From Lachnospiraceae bacterium (GTDB lineage: Bacteria > Bacillota > Clostridia > Lachnospirales > Lachnospiraceae): a stretch of DNA of 47,429 nt. The notes under the pieces are model-generated. The model searched no databases, was not told where the DNA came from, and was given only the letters and a program-made list of their open reading frames with translations. Positions 17,345 to 26,392 of this stretch are shown here, piece by piece; within the stretch, counting starts at the first letter, position 1, and each line of letters begins with the position of its first letter. A program made the position numbers and the translations under genes. The stretch covers positions 1 to 47,429 of the forward strand of contig JAFZNE010000044.1 in assembly GCA_017553035.1 (NCBI GenBank), read 5' to 3'.

Positions 17345-18817
17345 TCAGTCGGTTGAGAGATCAACCAGCTCGTCTCCGCGTTCGATCCCATCCTTGACTC
17401 TTACCAGTGCGTCGGTAGCTTCTTTCTCGGTATCATAGATGTAGAGTATTTCCCAGCATGATATCCTGGTCTGAACTCTGAGTCCCCAGCCTTTCGCAAG
17501 CTTGCCGTCCCATTTTGAAGTATCTTCAACGGTAAGACCGCCATAGCAGGTCAGAAGCTTCTTACGGTCGGGGCTGAGCACCTTGGTCCTGGGAGCGTCG
17601 GAAACAACGGTTCCATCCTTCAGCGTAAACTGATGTGATGACATGAAACTTTCGATACCTTCGTTGAAAAATTCACTGATCGAGTCGTTAATGCTTTCTT
17701 CGATCCTTTCCTGAAGATTGTCCGAAATCTCTGACATCGCGTTGGAAATGGCATCCTCAACCGCATCTTCAACCGCATTTTCGATCGCAGCGGTGACATC
17801 CGGTGATGAAGCGAAGTTGGGAGCATTAAAGCCCTGTAACGAACCAAAATTCGGAGCATTTAAGCCTTGTACCGAACCAAAGTTAGGAGCCTTAAATTCA
17901 GGATTGGCAGCCGCCATCGCTATCCTCTGGCCTGCTTCAATCTGCGCAAGTCTTTTCTTCTCCTGTTCGGCGTTGAGCTTTGCGGTTCTCTGCTCACGCC
18001 ACTGATCATAACTTAAATCTTCGAGTTCAGAATATGCCTGAGCATCTTTTGCCCTGAAGAATCGCGCTATAGCATGATTGGAAACGATAACGATCTTCCA
18101 GTTCTGCGAGTCACCGGTATTGAACGGAAGCTCGAAGACCCTGAGCATTGTATCTTCATCCGTGTCGCGCTTGCTGATGACCGGTTTGAAGCGGCTCTGC
18201 CTGATGCAGTATGTGTACCTTTCGTCCCAGGCCTGTTTGCGCGCATTTTCAAGATCGTCGCGGACCGGCCCGCTTGTTTTCTCGATGCCATCACCGGCGG
18301 ATTCCGGAAGGCCTTCATTTACGACGTTTACGACCTGAGAATCTGAGCTTTCTACCGGCACATCCGGATATGAACGGAAAATATGGACCAGCGATTCTTC
18401 CCTGTTGTCATCATTATGGCCAAGCGTCATGGCGAACCTGAATATATAGTCCGTATTTTTATCAAGTCCGGTAAGTTCCGTGCAGATCTGCGTCCAGTTC
18501 CAGCCCCAGTCACCGATCTCCCAGATTTCCTCATTGCCGAGAGCAGTAGAAACAAAACCTCGGAAACCGACGTTTGATTTACAGGTATCTTCAAATGTAA
18601 AATCTCTTGTGTTAAAATTGATAACTTTACTCATTTTTGCATCCTCCGTATTTATATCTACGGCCGGAGCCCGAGTACTTTTCAGACGTATTTCGCGGTC
18701 ACTGACATACTCTGCCCGACCGTTCTTCAATAGCCCCCTTGCCCTTTTGGGGTAGGTAGTGCCGATCTGTTTACCATCTACGTCTGTCACAATAATGTTT
18801 TTTTCTATGGGTATCAT
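17345..18817 (-). CDS. Unknown protein with an RRXRR/PLMP-like N-terminal module
   Basis: A 490-residue protein I cannot assign to a characterised family. Residues 1-45 (IIVTDVDGKQIGTTYPKRAR, then LLKNGRAEYV) resemble the RRXRR/PLMP module at the start of IscB-type proteins, but no HNH or RuvC nuclease part follows. Residues 62-150 look like a beta-sandwich (DWGWNWTQICTELTGL, YIFRFAMTLGHND). Residues 320-350 carry three imperfect APNFGSxQG repeats, residues 355-400 an acidic amphipathic helix, and the last 80 residues a compact tail. No signal peptide or membrane helix is seen. An internal ATG at 18634 has an ideal GGAGG eight bases ahead, so a shorter product of 429 residues lacking the N-terminal module may also be made. 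The first ATG at 18817 is abutted by GGGGG with almost no spacing. Confidence 0.7.
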   Translation of the reverse strand: MIPIEKNIIVTDVDGKQIGTTYPKRARGLLKNGRAEYVSDREIRLKSTRAPAVDINTEDAKMSKVINFNTRDFTFEDTCKSNVGFRGFVSTALGNEEIWEIGDWGWNWTQICTELTGLDKNTDYIFRFAMTLGHNDDNREESLVHIFRSYPDVPVESSDSQVVNVVNEGLPESAGDGIEKTSGPVRDDLENARKQAWDERYTYCIRQSRFKPVISKRDTDEDTMLRVFELPFNTGDSQNWKIVIVSNHAIARFFRAKDAQAYSELEDLSYDQWREQRTAKLNAEQEKKRLAQIEAGQRIAMAAANPEFKAPNFGSVQGLNAPNFGSLQGFNAPNFASSPDVTAAIENAVEDAVEDAISNAMSEISDNLQERIEESINDSISEFFNEGIESFMSSHQFTLKDGTVVSDAPRTKVLSPDRKKLLTCYGGLTVEDTSKWDGKLAKGWGLRVQTRISCWEILYIYDTEKEATDALVRVKDGIERGDELVDLSTD

Positions 18818-18856
18818 CCCCCTTGCAACAGCATATTCGATTCTATGACCTCTGTT

Positions 18857-18874
18857 TTATTCTATGGGTGTCAT
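18857..18874 (-). other. Mini-ORF (MTPIE) duplicating the start of the downstream gene
   Basis: On the minus strand GGGGATGACACCCATAGAA (18878-18860) nearly repeats the start of the following gene, GGGGATGATACCCATAGAA (18821-18803), 57 bases away. In the upstream copy the frame stops at once, giving ATG ACA CCC ATA GAA TAA. A GGCC-GAAA-GGTC hairpin (18891-18880) lies directly ahead. It may be a translational leader or a remnant of a small duplication. Confidence 0.4.
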
Positions 18875-18900
18875 CCCCGGACCTTTCGGCCTGTCATGAA

Positions 18901-18933
18901 ATAGAGTGGACAGCAGTTCGCCATCCACTCTAT
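18901..18933 (-). terminator. Hairpin downstream of guaA
   Basis: ATAGAGTGGA (18901-18910) and TCCACTCTAT (18924-18933) form a perfect 10-bp stem 42 bases after the guaA stop. On the minus strand it runs into ATTTCATG, so the T run is poor. It may end the guaA transcript or be part of the leader of the next minus-strand gene. Confidence 0.45.
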
Positions 18934-18974
18934 ACAATAACCTATATACGGAATATTGTCAATATTTTAAGTTG

Positions 18975-20507
18975 TCATTCCCACTCAACCGTTGCCGGGG
19001 GTTTCGAGGTGATATCATATACTACGCGGCTGATGCCTTTTACTTCGCCGGTTATGCGGCTGGAGATCTTGCCGAGCACTTCATACGGGATGTGGGACCA
19101 GTCAGCGGTCATGAAATCTTCTGTGGATACGGCTCGCAGAGCAACTGTATATCCGTAGGTGCGGGCATCGCCCATAACACCGACCGTGCGGGTGTCGGTA
19201 AGAACGGCAAAGTACTGGTTGGTACTCTTTTCGAGACCGGCAGCAGCGATCTCTTCACGGAAGATAGCATCGGCTTCGCGCAAGATCGAAAGCTTCTCTT
19301 CGGTAATGTCGCCGATCACGCGGATCGCAAGTCCGGGACCGGGGAAAGGCTGTCTCCATACAAGCTCGTAAGGAATGCCGAGCTCGATACCGAGGCGGCG
19401 GACTTCATCTTTAAACAGTTCGCGAAGAGGCTCGATAATATCGTCAAATTCGATTACTTCGGGCAATCCGCCTACATTGTGATGACTCTTGATAGTAGCG
19501 GCGTCGCCCTTACCGCTTTCGATAACATCGGGGTAGATCGTTCCCTGAACGAGGATGTTGACACGGCCGATCTTCTTGGCTTCTTTCTCAAATACACGGA
19601 TGAACTGTTCTCCGATGATCTTGCGTTTCTGCTCGGGTTCACTTACTCCTTTAAGTGCTCCGATGAAACGATCCTGGGCATTTACCCTGATTATGTTCAT
19701 CTTGAACTGGTTGCGGAAGGTTTCTTCAACCATGTCGCCTTCATTTTTACGAAGAAGACCGTGGTCTACGAATACGCAGGTAAGATCGTCACCGATAGCT
19801 TTATGCAGCATGACTGCGGCTACGGATGAATCTACGCCGCCGGAGAGGGCGCAGAGAACCTTCTTGCCGGCCAGATCGCGCTTGTAGCGGTCGATACAGG
19901 ACTTGGCGTAATCCTCCATATTCCAGTCACCGGTACATGCGCATACGCTGAACAGGAAGTTTGAAAGGATAGCGGCACCGTGCTCGGTATGGGTAACCTC
20001 AGGATGGAACTGAACTCCGTAGATCTTTTTCTCATCGTTGTCAAATGCGGCAACGGGGCATGATCTGGTATTGGCGGTAACCCTGTATCCATCGGGAACT
20101 TTGCTGACGAAATCGGTATGGCTCATCCAGCAGACCGTGATCTTCGGAACGCCCTTGAACAGTACGCCCATTTCATGGGCAAATTCGGTCTTGCCATATT
20201 CGCTGCCTGTCTTGGCAGGCTCCACTTTGCCACCTGCAAGATATGCGATCAGCTGACATCCGTAACAGATACCGAGGATAGGTATCCCGGCATCCAGGAT
20301 AGCGGGATCGAATTTGGGAGATTTCTCATCATATACGCTGTTTGGACCTCCGGTAAAAATGATCCCTTTATAACCGCGCTCGACGATCTTCTCGACGGTT
20401 ATCCTGTTGTATGGAACAACTTCGGCATATACCTTTCTTTCTCTTACACGGCGTGCGATCAGCTGATCGTATTGTCCGCCGAAATCAAGTACAAGAATTT
20501 TCTCCAT
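18975..20507 (-). CDS. guaA: GMP synthase (glutamine-hydrolysing)
   Basis: This 510-residue enzyme converts XMP to GMP using glutamine and ATP. The N-terminal class I amidotransferase carries the nucleophile C81 in GICYGCQL and the HPEVTHTE histidine-glutamate pair. The ATP pyrophosphatase domain shows the P-loop [12 protein letters not shown], and the dimerisation domain ends with the family-typical KPPATVEWE. Length is normal. The ATG at 20507 is chosen because AGGAGG lies six bases upstream; the frame continues 11 codons further without a better site. It is the last of three minus-strand purine genes, 109 bases after purB. Confidence 0.97.
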   Translation of the reverse strand: MEKILVLDFGGQYDQLIARRVRERKVYAEVVPYNRITVEKIVERGYKGIIFTGGPNSVYDEKSPKFDPAILDAGIPILGICYGCQLIAYLAGGKVEPAKTGSEYGKTEFAHEMGVLFKGVPKITVCWMSHTDFVSKVPDGYRVTANTRSCPVAAFDNDEKKIYGVQFHPEVTHTEHGAAILSNFLFSVCACTGDWNMEDYAKSCIDRYKRDLAGKKVLCALSGGVDSSVAAVMLHKAIGDDLTCVFVDHGLLRKNEGDMVEETFRNQFKMNIIRVNAQDRFIGALKGVSEPEQKRKIIGEQFIRVFEKEAKKIGRVNILVQGTIYPDVIESGKGDAATIKSHHNVGGLPEVIEFDDIIEPLRELFKDEVRRLGIELGIPYELVWRQPFPGPGLAIRVIGDITEEKLSILREADAIFREEIAAAGLEKSTNQYFAVLTDTRTVGVMGDARTYGYTVALRAVSTEDFMTADWSHIPYEVLGKISSRITGEVKGISRVVYDITSKPPATVEWE

Positions 20508-20616
20508 ACTGCACCTCCTGTTCGTTTTTATGATTTTCACTTCATCAGTCAGGCCACATATGCTGACCTTGAAGAGTTTAAAACTTTATTCAGAGTAGTT
20601 CATGGCAGATGGTATA

Positions 20617-22032
20617 TTAAACATTAATCTCACCATTAACTTCATCAACGCCTTCATACAGCGCTTTTACCGACTCAACAAATCTTTCAACCTGCTCGGG
20701 GCAGCGGCCGATATACAGTGAAGGCTCAAGAACCGCCTCGATCTCTTCCTGCGTCATTCCAAATTCGGGATGTGAAGCCATGATCTCGGGAAGATTACAG
20801 CTCAGGCCGTTCTTCATGTTGGCTGTTGCTTCCATCGAGCACTGCCTGATGATCTCATGCAGCTGCTGCCTGTCGCCGCCGCGCTTGACGCTTTCCATCA
20901 TGATATTTTCGGTAGCGATGAAGGGCAGATATTCTCTGACGGTACGCTCGACGATCTTTTCATTTACGACCATGCCGCTTGTTACGTTCTTGGCAAGCCT
21001 CAGGATAGCATCGGCACACAGGAAACCTTCGGGAAGCGAGATCCTGCGGTTTGCGGAATCGTCAAGGGTACGCTCAAGCCACTGTGTAGCTGCGGTCATT
21101 GAAGCATTCTGGGCATCCGCAATGAGGTAACGTGCAAGTGAGCAGATACGCTCGCTGCGCATGGGATTGCGCTTGTAAGCCATTGCCGAAGAACCGATCT
21201 GATTCTTCTCAAATGGTTCTTCGAGCTGTCTGTCGTGCTGCAGAAGCCTGATATCCTCAGCCATACGGTAACAGCTCTGTGCGATCGAAGACAGGACATT
21301 CAGGATCCTTGAGTCAAATTTGCGGGGATAGGTCTGTCCGCTTACCGCGAAGCATGAGTCAAAGCCGAATTCCTCGCAGATCATACGGTTCATTTCATCT
21401 ATTTTCGAAGCATCGCCCTCGAACAGATCCATGAAGCTGGCCTCGGTACCGGTCGTTCCGCGGCAGCCGAGCAATTTTGTGGTCGAAATGACAAAGTCAA
21501 GTTCCTCAAGATCCGACACAAAATCCTGCATCCACAACGCTGCGCGTTTGCCCACGGTTACAAGCTGTGCGGGCTGATAATGTGTGTATCCCAAAGTGGG
21601 AAGCGACTTATATTTTAATGCAAATTCAGCAAGATTTTTGATCACTCTGCGAAGCTCGTCACGCAGATATTTCAATCCGTCCCTGTAAAGGATCATGTCT
21701 GCATTGTCGGTTACGTAGCAGCTCGTTGCGCCGAGATGGATAATACCGGCCGCAGAGGGTGCCGCAAGGCCGTATGCATACACATGAGCCATAACGTCGT
21801 GGCGGACCTCTTTTTCACGTGTTGCAGCGGCGTCAAAATCGATCTCATCGATGTGATCCTCAAGTTCCTTCACCTGTTCGGCGCTGACGGGCAGGCCGAG
21901 CTTGTGCTCCGCACGGGCCAGTGCGACCCAGAGCTTACGCCAGGTTGTGATGCGCCGCCTGTGCGAGAAAAGCTCCAGCATATAGTCCGATGCATACCGC
22001 GATGAAAGCGGTGATTCGTATTTATCGTACAT
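20617..22032 (-). CDS. purB: Adenylosuccinate lyase
   Basis: A 471-residue member of the fumarase/aspartase superfamily. It splits adenylosuccinate to AMP and fumarate, and also SAICAR to AICAR earlier in purine synthesis. The signature loop is SSAMAYKRNP near residue 287, with the catalytic histidine regions in GATSCYVTDNAD and GYTHYQPAQ. Its length and N-terminus (YESPLSSRYAS) fit the longer eukaryote-like subgroup common in Clostridia. GGAAAGGAAA precedes the ATG. It follows purA by 19 bases, so the two steps from IMP to AMP are encoded together. Confidence 0.96.
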   Translation of the reverse strand: MYDKYESPLSSRYASDYMLELFSHRRRITTWRKLWVALARAEHKLGLPVSAEQVKELEDHIDEIDFDAAATREKEVRHDVMAHVYAYGLAAPSAAGIIHLGATSCYVTDNADMILYRDGLKYLRDELRRVIKNLAEFALKYKSLPTLGYTHYQPAQLVTVGKRAALWMQDFVSDLEELDFVISTTKLLGCRGTTGTEASFMDLFEGDASKIDEMNRMICEEFGFDSCFAVSGQTYPRKFDSRILNVLSSIAQSCYRMAEDIRLLQHDRQLEEPFEKNQIGSSAMAYKRNPMRSERICSLARYLIADAQNASMTAATQWLERTLDDSANRRISLPEGFLCADAILRLAKNVTSGMVVNEKIVERTVREYLPFIATENIMMESVKRGGDRQQLHEIIRQCSMEATANMKNGLSCNLPEIMASHPEFGMTQEEIEAVLEPSLYIGRCPEQVERFVESVKALYEGVDEVNGEINV

Positions 22033-22051
22033 TTAGGGTTTCCTTTCCGGT

Positions 22052-23326
22052 TTATCTCTTGATATAGGATTCACGCTCTGGACCGACCGAAACATATGTT
22101 ATCGGACATTCGATCTCTTTTTCGATATATTCGACATATTTTCTGGCCGCTTCGGGAAGATCTTCCCATGAACGGGCTCCGGAGATATCACATTTCCAGC
22201 CGTCCATGTATTCGATAACGGGTTTGGCATCATAAAGAGCAGCGGGGAACGGGAATTCGTCCGTGATCTTGCCGTCGAGTTCGTAATGTGCGCAAACGGG
22301 GATCTTATCCATATAACTGAGTACATCGAGCTTGGTAAGCGCGATATCCGTAGCAGCCTGCATCCTGACTCCGTATCTTGTCGCAACGATGTCGATCGGC
22401 CCAACACGTCTGGGCCTTCCTGTCTTCGCACCGTATTCGAAACCGGCTTCCCTTAATGCATCGGCTTCGGGTCCGAACATTTCACAGGTAAACGGGCCTT
22501 CGCCTACACAGGTAGAATATGCCTTGACAACACCGATGATCTGATCGATCTTTGCACCGGGAAGTCCGCTTCCGACCGGAGCATAAGCTGCTATGGAATT
22601 CGATGAAGTGGTGTAAGGATAGATACCGAAATCAAGGTCACGCAGTGTTCCGAGCTGGGCTTCGAACATGATGCTCTTGCTCTGTTTCTGAGCGTCGTGC
22701 AGGTATTTCGCAGTGTCGCAAATGTAGGGTTTGATCCTTTCGCCGTAATCTTCAACCCATTTCATAAGATCGTCCATAGTTGCGGGCTCTGCACCGTAAA
22801 CCTTCGTAAGCGTGAGGTTTTTCCATTCAAGCAGATCCGCAAGATGGCTTTTCAGCTTCTCGGGATAGAACAGTTCGCCCGCCATGACGGTCTTTTTCTG
22901 GTATTTGTCCGAATAGAACGGAGCGATGCCCTGTTTGGTAGAACCGTATTTCTTGTCGGCGAGTCTTGCTTCTTCAAGTCCGTCGAGCTCTCTGTGCCAG
23001 GGCAGGAGCAGTGATGCTCTGTCGCTGATCTTCAGGTTGTCGGGTGAAATATTGACACCCTGAGCCTTGACGGTATCGATCTCGGAAAGCAGGTTCTCGG
23101 CATCCATAGCCACGCCGTTTCCGAGGATGTTCATTACTCCTTTGTGGAAAATACCCGAAGGCAGAAGATGGAGAGCGAACTTGCCATACTCGTTGATAAC
23201 GGTATGTCCGGCATTACCTCCGCCCTGATATCTTACGACGATATCATATTTTCCGGTCAGCAGATCAACCATGCGGCCCTTTCCTTCGTCGCCCCAGTTG
23301 ATCCCTACAATAGCACAATTTGACAT
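22052..23326 (-). CDS. purA: Adenylosuccinate synthetase
   Basis: A 424-residue GTP-dependent ligase joining IMP and aspartate, the first committed step to AMP. The N-terminal GINWGDEGKGRMVDLL carries the GTP-binding and catalytic Asp/Lys residues, with the family blocks GGGNAGHTV, QGIAPFYSDKYQ (variant of GIGP), GPFTCEMFG and TGRPRRVGPID downstream. The ATG at 23326 is taken because GGGGGAAG precedes it and because the mature family start lies there; the frame extends 19 codons upstream. A strong promoter lies 29-57 bases upstream. It heads the purA-purB-guaA run. Confidence 0.96.
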   Translation of the reverse strand: MSNCAIVGINWGDEGKGRMVDLLTGKYDIVVRYQGGGNAGHTVINEYGKFALHLLPSGIFHKGVMNILGNGVAMDAENLLSEIDTVKAQGVNISPDNLKISDRASLLLPWHRELDGLEEARLADKKYGSTKQGIAPFYSDKYQKKTVMAGELFYPEKLKSHLADLLEWKNLTLTKVYGAEPATMDDLMKWVEDYGERIKPYICDTAKYLHDAQKQSKSIMFEAQLGTLRDLDFGIYPYTTSSNSIAAYAPVGSGLPGAKIDQIIGVVKAYSTCVGEGPFTCEMFGPEADALREAGFEYGAKTGRPRRVGPIDIVATRYGVRMQAATDIALTKLDVLSYMDKIPVCAHYELDGKITDEFPFPAALYDAKPVIEYMDGWKCDISGARSWEDLPEAARKYVEYIEKEIECPITYVSVGPERESYIKR

Positions 23327-23354
23327 AAATTTACTTCCCCCTCTCGATACTATA

Positions 23355-23383
23355 ATAATACACAATATCAAACTCATAGTCAA
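23355..23383 (-). promoter_or_regulatory. Promoter of purA
   Basis: On the minus strand TTGACT (23383-23378), a 17-base spacer and TATTAT (23360-23355) form a near-consensus promoter 29 bases upstream of the purA ATG. The short leader leaves no room for a purine riboswitch. Confidence 0.78.
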
Positions 23384-23409
23384 AAATTTTTTTGATATAA
23401 TGAAAACAC

Positions 23410-23438
23410 TTGCGAAAGAAAAATAAGTGGAGTAGTAT
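23410..23438 (+). promoter_or_regulatory. Candidate promoter of the membrane protein gene at 23499
   Basis: TTGCGA (23410-23415), a 17-base spacer and TAGTAT (23433-23438) are the best plus-strand match. A separate TATAAT at 23396-23401 has no good -35 partner. The purA promoter runs divergently 30 bases away. Confidence 0.4.
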
Positions 23439-23498
23439 TCTATACAGGATTTCTATGTTGTTATGATTTTGAGATACATTTGATCGGAGGGAAATCAA

Positions 23499-24206
23499 TT
23501 GAAAATAACGGCCGATGACGGTAAATCACAAAAAACAACACTTAACGACGACGCCGCGATCTATACAAAAAGAGATGAACAGAAGAAAGCGTCGGAAACT
23601 TTTAAAGAACTCAACGGCAAGGAAAAATGGCAGTTTTTCAAGGACTATGTCCTGTTCAAGCTTGTCGTCGGGATCATTATTACCGCTCTGGTAGTAAGCC
23701 TTTTGTACAGTACATTCGGTCCGAAGCCCGAAATGCTGTACTACGTTGCGATCATCGATAATCCTTTGTACAAAGATAACATTGAATCGATGACGAACGA
23801 TCTTAAGGCAAAATTCGTGACGGACGAGAAAAAAGAAGAGATACAGATCGATACGGATTTCTATTTTATCAGCAACGAATACAATTCAAGAATGAAATTC
23901 GTGACATATATATCCGGTGCCACTATAGATGCGGCAATTTTTCCGTCCTCGGAATTTACGAATTATCTTGATTCAGAGGCTTATGCCGATCTGGAGACCG
24001 TTCTCGACAAGAGCGTGCTTGATAAGCTGGAGCCGTATTGGATAAGGGGTCCCCAGAATAACAAGATATATGCGCTTGATGTGACGGAATATATCAGCCG
24101 GGCCCTCGAAACCGAGGTCACAGCGAAATATTATGTTGCATGCATAGCAAATTCGAAGAACATGGAACGATTCGAGGGGCTTGTAGAGCATCTGTTCGGA
24201 TTCTGA
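23499..24206 (+). CDS. Membrane-anchored protein of unknown function
   Basis: A 235-residue protein with a charged cytoplasmic head (about 60 residues), one membrane helix at about residues 58-75 (VVGIIITALVVSLLYSTF) and an extracytoplasmic domain of about 160 residues. The outer domain (YYVAIIDNPLYKDNIESMTN, then IDAAIFPSSEFTNYLD and LEPYWIRGPQNNKIYALDVT) has the look of a periplasmic-binding-like fold, but this is a guess. The start is TTG at 23499 with CGGAGGG ahead. The LacI-type regulator gene follows after 18 bases, so the two are probably co-transcribed. I do not recognise a characterised homologue. Confidence 0.75.
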   Translation: MKITADDGKSQKTTLNDDAAIYTKRDEQKKASETFKELNGKEKWQFFKDYVLFKLVVGIIITALVVSLLYSTFGPKPEMLYYVAIIDNPLYKDNIESMTNDLKAKFVTDEKKEEIQIDTDFYFISNEYNSRMKFVTYISGATIDAAIFPSSEFTNYLDSEAYADLETVLDKSVLDKLEPYWIRGPQNNKIYALDVTEYISRALETEVTAKYYVACIANSKNMERFEGLVEHLFGF

Positions 24207-24224
24207 AACGGTTTGGGGTTGAAA

Positions 24225-25226
24225 ATGGATAATTCAAAGATCACGATAGACGATATTGCGCGAGAGCTCGGTATTTCCAAAACAACGGTTTCAAGAGCGA
24301 TCTCCGGTAAAGGCAGGGTGAGCGCCGAAACGCGGGAAAGAGTCCGTTCGTATATCGAACTGCACAATTACAGACCGAGTGCGATCGCCAAGAGTCTGGC
24401 TCAGTCCAAGACCTTCAATATTGCATTTACGATGCCCGGAGTCTATGGATTTATCGACATGCCTTTCTTCCAGAAGTGTATGTGGGGCATAAGCAATGTT
24501 GCCGGCGAATCGGATTACGATGTCCTGCTGTGCATGATGGAAGACGGCGATATCAGTTCGTTAGAGCGCCTTATCAACAATCATAAGGTTGACGGAGTGA
24601 TCATCGGAAGAACATATGAGGACGATGCGGCCGAAAGATTTCTCCTGAAAGTCGGGGTTCCGTTTGTAACGGTCGGCACATCGGTCAATCCGGACGCTAT
24701 CCAGGTCGATAATGACCACTATCAGGCCTGCAAGGAGCTGACAAGCGTCCTGCTGCTCAAAGGAATGAAGAGGCTGTCGCTGATCGGAGGGAGTACGAAA
24801 TACATCGTCAATGCGAATCGTCTCAACGGATTCCTGGATGCTCATAAGGCAATGAACAAGGAATATGTACCGGAACTCGTAAGGACCGGTATCGATGATA
24901 CAGAGGAACTGGAATCGAGCGTTGAGGACTTTATCCGGCTGGGTTCGGACTGCATCGTATGCATGGACGATTATGTGTGCAACCAGGTGCTGCTGAAGCT
25001 GAACAAGATGCAGATCAGTGTGCCCCAGAATATCAGGATCGCTTCATTTTACAACAGTACCATGCTTGAAAATCACAGGCCTTCGATCACTTCACTGAGG
25101 TTCGATGCGGTGGAGGCGGGAGTCAGAAGCTGCGAGATACTGATGAGGCGTATGGAAGGCAAGAAAGTCCATAAGAAGAACTGGCTGGGCTATAATGTTA
25201 AATTGAATGAATCCACATCATTATAG
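24225..25226 (+). CDS. LacI-family transcriptional regulator
   Basis: A 333-residue DNA-binding regulator. The N-terminal helix-turn-helix is at about residues 5-26 (ITIDDIARELGISKTTVSRA) with the hinge segment VRSYIELHNYRPSAIAKSLA, followed by a periplasmic-binding-protein-like effector domain (FNIAFTMPGVYGF onward, VDNDHYQACKELTSVLL, SITSLRFDAVEAGVRSCEIL). Such proteins usually bind a sugar; which one is unknown. The ATG at 24225 is favoured over an upstream TTG because GGGG lies six bases ahead. It probably shares a transcript with the membrane protein before it. Its last 37 bases overlap the end of the convergent acetyltransferase gene. Confidence 0.92.
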   Translation: MDNSKITIDDIARELGISKTTVSRAISGKGRVSAETRERVRSYIELHNYRPSAIAKSLAQSKTFNIAFTMPGVYGFIDMPFFQKCMWGISNVAGESDYDVLLCMMEDGDISSLERLINNHKVDGVIIGRTYEDDAAERFLLKVGVPFVTVGTSVNPDAIQVDNDHYQACKELTSVLLLKGMKRLSLIGGSTKYIVNANRLNGFLDAHKAMNKEYVPELVRTGIDDTEELESSVEDFIRLGSDCIVCMDDYVCNQVLLKLNKMQISVPQNIRIASFYNSTMLENHRPSITSLRFDAVEAGVRSCEILMRRMEGKKVHKKNWLGYNVKLNESTSL

Positions 25227-25759
25227 CAATGCCTGCGGTTATATTCTTTTTTCAGATTGTTCCAGAAAGCAAGGGAAACAGGATTGTCGCCGGTGATATT
25301 GATCCCGGCAGTGTGAAAACCGCATGACCGGGCATGTTCAAGAACCGCGAGCATAGCTTCGGTCATAAATTTTTTTCTGCGGTATTCTGAAAGTATTGCA
25401 TAACCGATCTCACAGACATTCGAAGCGGAGCCGTTTTTCAGCATGGCGAGTCCTATGATCTGCCCGTCATGAAATACTCCCCACAATCCGTAGCCGAAAA
25501 AACGGTACTGATCGGTAATATCGGAGGCTATTATGACACCGAGCCCGGAAGCTGCTGCTTCAAACTCCTGCTCGTCCGATGCCGGGCCGGGGAGCGCAAG
25601 ATCGGGCAGCATAAAGGAGCCCTCGGGACAATCAGCGAGGATACGCAACACCGAAGAGGCATTTTTTCTCACAAGCTCGCGTATCTCAAGCGATTCCGTA
25701 CGGAGCACGGTATTTCCGTCAGGTTGGGAATTCAAATACAACAGGTCTTCTTCGTTCAT
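25190..25759 (-). CDS. GNAT-family N-acetyltransferase
   Basis: A 189-residue acetyltransferase using acetyl-CoA. The core is recognised by VFHDGQIIGLAMLKNG, then CEIGYAILSEYRRKKFMTEAM (motif A, pyrophosphate loop: R-R-K-x-F/Y-M-T-E-A) and AGINITGDNPVSLAFWNNL (motif B). It resembles RimJ/RimL-like or small-molecule acetylating members; the substrate is unknown. AAAGGA precedes the ATG. Its 3' end overlaps the 3' end of the LacI gene by 37 bases on the other strand. It is transcribed away from the CYTH gene across a region with an inverted repeat. Confidence 0.85.
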   Translation of the reverse strand: MNEEDLLYLNSQPDGNTVLRTESLEIRELVRKNASSVLRILADCPEGSFMLPDLALPGPASDEQEFEAAASGLGVIIASDITDQYRFFGYGLWGVFHDGQIIGLAMLKNGSASNVCEIGYAILSEYRRKKFMTEAMLAVLEHARSCGFHTAGINITGDNPVSLAFWNNLKKEYNRRHCYNDVDSFNLTL

Positions 25760-25790
25760 ATCGGTATCCTTTGATTTTATACTTGTAACT

Positions 25791-25824
25791 TAACAATTCA
25801 TTGTGTTATTATATTAAATTGTTA
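25791..25824. promoter_or_regulatory. Inverted repeat over a candidate promoter between GNAT and CYTH genes
   Basis: TAACAATT (25791-25798) and AATTGTTA (25817-25824) are perfect 8-bp arms separated by 18 bases. A candidate plus-strand promoter (TTGTAA at 25783-25788, 18-base spacer, TATTAT at 25807-25812) overlaps it, so the repeat could be an operator for the CYTH-asnA genes. AT-rich sequence makes chance possible. Confidence 0.4.
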
Positions 25825-25873
25825 GAGTAAAAAGGTCAATAATCGGGATGTATATTTCCGAAAGGTTAAGAAT

Positions 25874-26359
25874 ATGGAAATCGAGAGAAAGTATCTTATC
25901 AGGAAAATGCCGCAGGAGACCACGGATTGTCTGAAGCTTGAGATCGAGCAGGGTTATATCTGCAGGAAGCCGGTCGTCAGGATCAGAAAAAGCAATGACG
26001 ATTACATACTTACTTTCAAGCAGAAGCACGAAGGCTCAGGAAAAAGCGGCAATCCGCTCATGAACGAAGAATTCGAGTTCTTTCTGGACCGTAAGGCTTA
26101 TGAGCATTTGAAGACCAAGGTCGACAACAACATTATCTGCAAGACAAGGTATGTGATACCTTTGGACGGCGGGCTGAAGGCGGAGTTGGATGTATTTCAC
26201 GGAAAGCTCGAAGGACTGGTATTTGTTGAGGTCGAATTTCCCGATGTTGAAAGCGCCGATTCGTTTGTAGCACCGGAGTGGTTCGGAGAGGATGTTTCGG
26301 CCGATAAAAGATACAGGAACGGATATTTGTCCGAGCTTGAAGATCTGAGTGATTTTTGA
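25874..26359 (+). CDS. CYTH-domain protein, probable triphosphate-metabolising enzyme
   Basis: A 161-residue single CYTH domain. The hallmark ExExK motif is at the N-terminus (MEIERKYLI), followed by alternating charged strands: VRIRKSNDDYILTFK, NEEFEFFL, TRYVIPLDGGLKAELDVFHG and LVFVEVEFPD, which supply the tunnel of basic and acidic residues that binds triphosphate and metal. Bacterial members of this size are usually inorganic triphosphatases; adenylate cyclase activity occurs in some relatives. It lies 33 bases before asnA and probably shares its transcript. No evidence here links it to asparagine metabolism. Confidence 0.9.
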   Translation: MEIERKYLIRKMPQETTDCLKLEIEQGYICRKPVVRIRKSNDDYILTFKQKHEGSGKSGNPLMNEEFEFFLDRKAYEHLKTKVDNNIICKTRYVIPLDGGLKAELDVFHGKLEGLVFVEVEFPDVESADSFVAPEWFGEDVSADKRYRNGYLSELEDLSDF

Positions 26360-26392
26360 TCCGGAAACGGATCTTGAAGGGAGAGGAAGTAA

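Noticed and set aside
17345..18817. IscB or Cas9-like nuclease
   Set aside because: Only the N-terminal module is reminiscent; no HNH or RuvC residues and no omega-RNA-like structure are visible.
23327..23498. Purine riboswitch ahead of purA, or ahead of guaA at 20508-20616
   Set aside because: The purA leader is too short, and no purine aptamer sequence is seen in either spacer.
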